Origin: Candidatus Dadabacteria bacterium
GTDB taxonomy: Bacteria > Bdellovibrionota_C > UBA2361 > J135
Direction: 5' to 3'
Assembly (NCBI GenBank): GCA_003694225.1
Contig: RFKT01000011.1
Span: 1-9,387 of the forward strand
DNA length: 9,387 nucleotides
In this document: piece by piece, positions 7,281 through 9,387 of the stretch
Layout of the letters: each line of letters begins with the position of its first letter
Numbering within the stretch: the first letter of the stretch is position 1
The notes under the pieces: model-generated
Database searches by the model: none
Seen by the model: only the letters and a program-made list of their open reading frames with translations
Told to the model about the DNA's origin: nothing
Position numbers and translations under genes: made by a program

Positions 7281-7622
7281 AAATGCATCTACAAAGCTGT
7301 ATGCCGCTTGTGGCCCAAAGAAGAGCTTTTTAGCTTGTTGGAGTTTTGGTTGGAGAGTAGGAAAGATCCGTATTTTTTTATGATACCAGCCCGGTTCTTT
7401 CTTGTAATTGCCTAATATTTAAGGGGAAAATCGCATTACGAAGAATTGCTAAACCAATGTTCTATTGACACCTCTTTCTTTTCGATTCATTCTTAAAGTA
7501 AGGGAGATTAGGTTTTAACCGGTTGCCTTTATTCGTGCTCTCTCCCCTCCCCCTTACTTAGCTTCCCCACGGATAAAGCAGCTGGTAAAACGGATACTAC
7601 TCTTCTCTCTAATTAAACACGG
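7281..7622 (+). other. Gene-poor stretch between the DUF2723 gene and the terminator; possible 3' UTR or small RNA
   Basis: No convincing gene is visible in this 342-nt stretch on either strand. It contains an exact TTGACA (7465-7470) with a weak CATTCT -10 after 17 nt (7488-7493). It also has a 9-bp pairing between AAGTAAGGG (7496-7504) and CCCTTACTT (7551-7559), a GGTT-TT-AACC mini-hairpin (7511-7520) and a pyrimidine-rich tract (about 7538-7576) before the terminator. The DUF2723 frame stays open for 44 codons after its stop (7281-7412), which may be chance. It could be a long 3' untranslated region or contain a small RNA starting near 7500. Confidence 0.35.
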
Positions 7623-7651
7623 GGCGCCCCTTTGTGGGGCGCCGTTTTTTT
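7623..7651 (+). terminator. Strong rho-independent terminator
   Basis: GGCGCCCC (7623-7630) pairs perfectly with GGGGCGCC (7636-7643) around the loop TTTGT, and one G and seven T residues (7645-7651) follow. The all-GC 8-bp stem stands out against AT-rich surroundings. There is no T tract on the other side, so it works only on the plus strand. It ends either the apt-tatB-tatC-DUF2723 transcript, 340 nt past its last stop, or a separate small RNA, and insulates lpxD. Confidence 0.93.
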
Positions 7652-7677
7652 GCACTACTTGTGTGCCTTCCTATAAA
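7649..7677 (+). promoter_or_regulatory. Candidate lpxD promoter abutting the terminator
   Basis: TTTGCA (7649-7654) is four of six to the -35 consensus and overlaps the last T residues of the terminator. TATAAA (7672-7677), five of six to the -10, follows after exactly 17 nt. Transcription would begin near 7684, about 12 nt before the ATG at 7696, giving a very short leader. This supports the 7696 start and argues against the GTG at 7663, which lies upstream of the -10. Confidence 0.5.
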
Positions 7678-7695
7678 TATCCTATCCTACACAAT

Positions 7696-8745
7696 ATGTA
7701 TAAGAGAAAAGAGGGTATAAGCCTTAGTTTAGAAGATATAGCTAGGGAGGTTGATGGTGAAATCTGCGGCGAACCCACCTCAGGAATAATAGGGGTGTGC
7801 CCTATTGATAATCCTAAGGAAAACCATATCTCGTTTTTTATGGGTAAAAGCCAGAAGCACTTTAAAAAGCTTCTCTCAGGGAACGGTCTTAAAGGTGTGG
7901 TGGTCTCTGATAAGTTAAAAGCGGCGCCTATTTCAGATGTTCCTCTAGTTGTTGTAGACGATGTGGCAAAGGCTATGGCGCGAATTATAAGCCTCTATTG
8001 GGATCCTTTCAGGCCTGATCCTGGAATAAGTGAGAAAGCCTCGATCCACCCTTCAGTCAGGCTTGGAAAAGACGTTCACATTGGAGCGTTTGTCACTATT
8101 GGTGAAGACTCTGTGGTAGGGGACGGCTCTGTTATAATGCCTCATACAACTATATATGGTGGCGTACAGATCGGAAAAGATGTTTTAATCCACAGCCGTG
8201 TTGTAATAAGAGAAAATACAATCATAGGGAATGGTTGCGTCATCCAAAGCGGATCTGTTATAGGCGGAGATGGTTTTGGGTATTATAACGACAGTGCAGG
8301 GATTCATCCGGTGCCTCAAGTTGGCAATGTTGAGCTTTGTGAAGGTGTAGAGGTTGGCTGTAATACCTGTATAGATAGAGCGACAATGGGGTCTACTCGG
8401 ATAGGGTCACATACCAAGATCGATAATTTAGTGCAGATTGGCCACAATGTCACTGTGGGCTCTCACGCCATAATTTGCGGTCAGGTTGGAATTGCGGGAA
8501 GCGCCAAGATCGGAAATGGCGTTGTTTTGGGCGGAGGCGTTGGCGTTGCGGATCACGTCACAGTTGCAGATGGATGCCGTTTTGCAGCTTGGTCAGGAAT
8601 TACCTCTGATTATCCAAGGAAGGGAGATTATGGGGGATTTCCAGCAGTACCTGTCATGGAATGGCGCCGGCAATTAGCTGCGCTGTCTAAATTGCCTGAG
8701 GTCGTGCACACGGCAAAGAAATCGGGAAATGAATCGCAAAAATGA
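7696..8745 (+). CDS. lpxD: UDP-3-O-(3-hydroxyacyl)glucosamine N-acyltransferase LpxD
   Basis: Third enzyme of lipid A synthesis: transfers a 3-hydroxyacyl chain from acyl carrier protein to the 2-amino group of UDP-3-O-acylglucosamine, in the cytoplasm. From the ATG at 7696 it has 349 residues, near the usual 340-350. The N-terminal uridine-binding domain (about 8-105) precedes a left-handed beta-helix of hexapeptide repeats (about 112-295), visible as runs of I/V-G-x-x-x repeats. Signature segments are 'GGDGFGYY' (190-197), '[12 protein letters not shown]' (223-234) and '[12 protein letters not shown]' (241-252), where His250 corresponds to the catalytic histidine. A C-terminal helical part with '[12 protein letters not shown]' (323-334) follows. 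There is no ribosome site before the ATG, and the frame is open upstream to a GTG at 7663 that also lacks one. It shares an ATGA overlap with the next gene. It marks the organism as diderm with lipid A. Confidence 0.96.
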   Translation: MYKRKEGISLSLEDIAREVDGEICGEPTSGIIGVCPIDNPKENHISFFMGKSQKHFKKLLSGNGLKGVVVSDKLKAAPISDVPLVVVDDVAKAMARIISLYWDPFRPDPGISEKASIHPSVRLGKDVHIGAFVTIGEDSVVGDGSVIMPHTTIYGGVQIGKDVLIHSRVVIRENTIIGNGCVIQSGSVIGGDGFGYYNDSAGIHPVPQVGNVELCEGVEVGCNTCIDRATMGSTRIGSHTKIDNLVQIGHNVTVGSHAIICGQVGIAGSAKIGNGVVLGGGVGVADHVTVADGCRFAAWSGITSDYPRKGDYGGFPAVPVMEWRRQLAALSKLPEVVHTAKKSGNESQK

Positions 8746-9387
8746 TGGATCGATTGCATAGATTGTTCTTTGTCTCTCTCTTGTGTATGGCATCTGTTGG
8801 TGGATGCAAGTTCTTTGCTAAATCATCGCCACAATCAGCCAAGATCACTGTTAAGATAGTCCACGATCCAGAGTTGAAGAGTTATATGCGGAAGATGGCG
8901 AGAGCATTTGTTGCCTCTAAAGGAGTGCTTCCAAACGGAACTGGAATTAGAATACAGCTTATTCCGGAGCCCCCTCTTTCTGCTACAAGAAAGATATCAT
9001 CGGGCATTCTTAAGGTTCATGGATGGCTTGCCCCCTCCACATCTTTGGTGAGTCTAGCAAATGCCTCCTTAAGAAATCTCGGTCCGAGACAAAAAGATTG
9101 CCAGCTACTTTTCGTAACTCCTATAGTAGCTGCAACTACTCAAGATCTGTCAGCCAAGCTGCAAGCCCAAGATGGGATTTTTTCGTGGAAGAAGCTGGGT
9201 TTTTTAAGATCACCCCTTAAAGAAACCAAAGCTTCTAGCTCTCCTCTATATTTTTCTCATGTCTCTCCCATAGCCTCTGTTTCAGGATTAGGGGCTTTGC
9301 TTGAATTGTCATATGTAGCATCAGGATTTAAGAATGTCCTGAGGGAAAACGAGGTAATTTCACCTGAGTTTTTAGATGCCTTAGGAA
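8742..9387 (+). CDS. Lipoprotein resembling an extracellular solute-binding protein (partial, cut by the right edge)
   Basis: 215 codons are visible with no stop. The N-terminus is a lipoprotein signal: basic 'RLHR', a hydrophobic core '[15 protein letters not shown]' and a lipobox 'VGGC' with Cys22 as the lipidation site, so it should be anchored to a membrane on the periplasmic side. The mature part starts with strand-like '[12 protein letters not shown]' (34-45), then '[15 protein letters not shown]' (47-61), and later '[11 protein letters not shown]' and '[23 protein letters not shown]'. This pattern resembles periplasmic type-2 solute-binding domains, some of which carry a C-terminal von Willebrand A domain. 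That assignment is by general appearance and no ligand can be named. The ATG overlaps the lpxD stop (ATGA), so translation is probably coupled; a second ATG follows at once. Confidence 0.6.
   Translation, partial: MMDRLHRLFFVSLLCMASVGGCKFFAKSSPQSAKITVKIVHDPELKSYMRKMARAFVASKGVLPNGTGIRIQLIPEPPLSATRKISSGILKVHGWLAPSTSLVSLANASLRNLGPRQKDCQLLFVTPIVAATTQDLSAKLQAQDGIFSWKKLGFLRSPLKETKASSSPLYFSHVSPIASVSGLGALLELSYVASGFKNVLRENEVISPEFLDALG

Noticed and set aside
7321..7345. AGCT-TTTT-AGCT hairpin as a terminator for the DUF2723 gene
   Set aside because: Only a 4-bp stem and no T tract after it; the GC-rich hairpin at 7623 is far stronger.
7663..7695. Upstream GTG start for lpxD
   Set aside because: It lies upstream of the candidate -10 box and has no ribosome site; the added residues do not resemble the LpxD N-terminus.
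9023..9220. 65-codon plus-strand open frame
   Set aside because: In another frame within the lipoprotein gene, whose frame is open from its ATG to the window edge and starts with a clear lipoprotein signal.
1..9387. Mobile elements, CRISPR arrays, tRNA or rRNA genes, toxin-antitoxin or defence systems
   Set aside because: Looked for by eye on both strands; no terminal inverted repeats with a transposase, regularly spaced repeats, cloverleaf sequence or matching protein families were found.

Overview
The window reads as an ordinary chromosomal segment of a Gram-negative-type (diderm) bacterium of moderate to low GC. LpxD, the lipid A acyltransferase, implies an outer membrane with lipopolysaccharide. 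The tal-zwf-opcA cluster, with the OpcA partner protein of glucose-6-phosphate dehydrogenase, is best known from cyanobacteria and actinobacteria. The DUF2723 glycosyltransferase-like protein is known from Bacteroidetes, delta-proteobacteria and relatives. Together these suggest an uncultured or deeply branching diderm lineage, but the sequence alone does not allow a firm name.

Left arm (minus strand, 3584 to 1): tal, zwf and opcA lie 5 and 19 nt apart and form one operon. It supplies NADPH and pentose phosphates: Zwf makes 6-phosphogluconolactone, OpcA is its assembly or activation partner, and transaldolase recycles sugar phosphates in the non-oxidative branch. opcA runs off the left edge.

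Divergent control region (3585-3789): candidate promoters fire left (tal) and right (apt). Three copies of the 9-nt palindrome ACATTATGT sit on or beside the two promoters and may be a shared operator.

Middle arm (plus strand, 3790-7280): apt (purine salvage), tatB and tatC (twin-arginine export of folded proteins) and a large multi-pass DUF2723 protein are tightly packed, with a 19 nt gap, a 23 nt overlap and a 6 nt gap. They probably form a single transcription unit.

Gap (7281-7695): about 340 nt without a convincing gene ends in a strong intrinsic terminator at 7623-7651. It may hold a small RNA. A promoter lies directly after the terminator.

Right arm (plus strand, 7696-9387): lpxD is followed, through an ATGA overlap, by the start of a lipoprotein resembling an extracellular solute-binding protein, cut by the right edge.

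I saw no mobile element, CRISPR array, tRNA, rRNA, toxin-antitoxin pair or defence system. The most unusual things here are regulatory (the palindrome set, the structured gap, the near-leaderless lpxD start) and contextual (OpcA in an LPS-type diderm, TatB-TatC without TatA).
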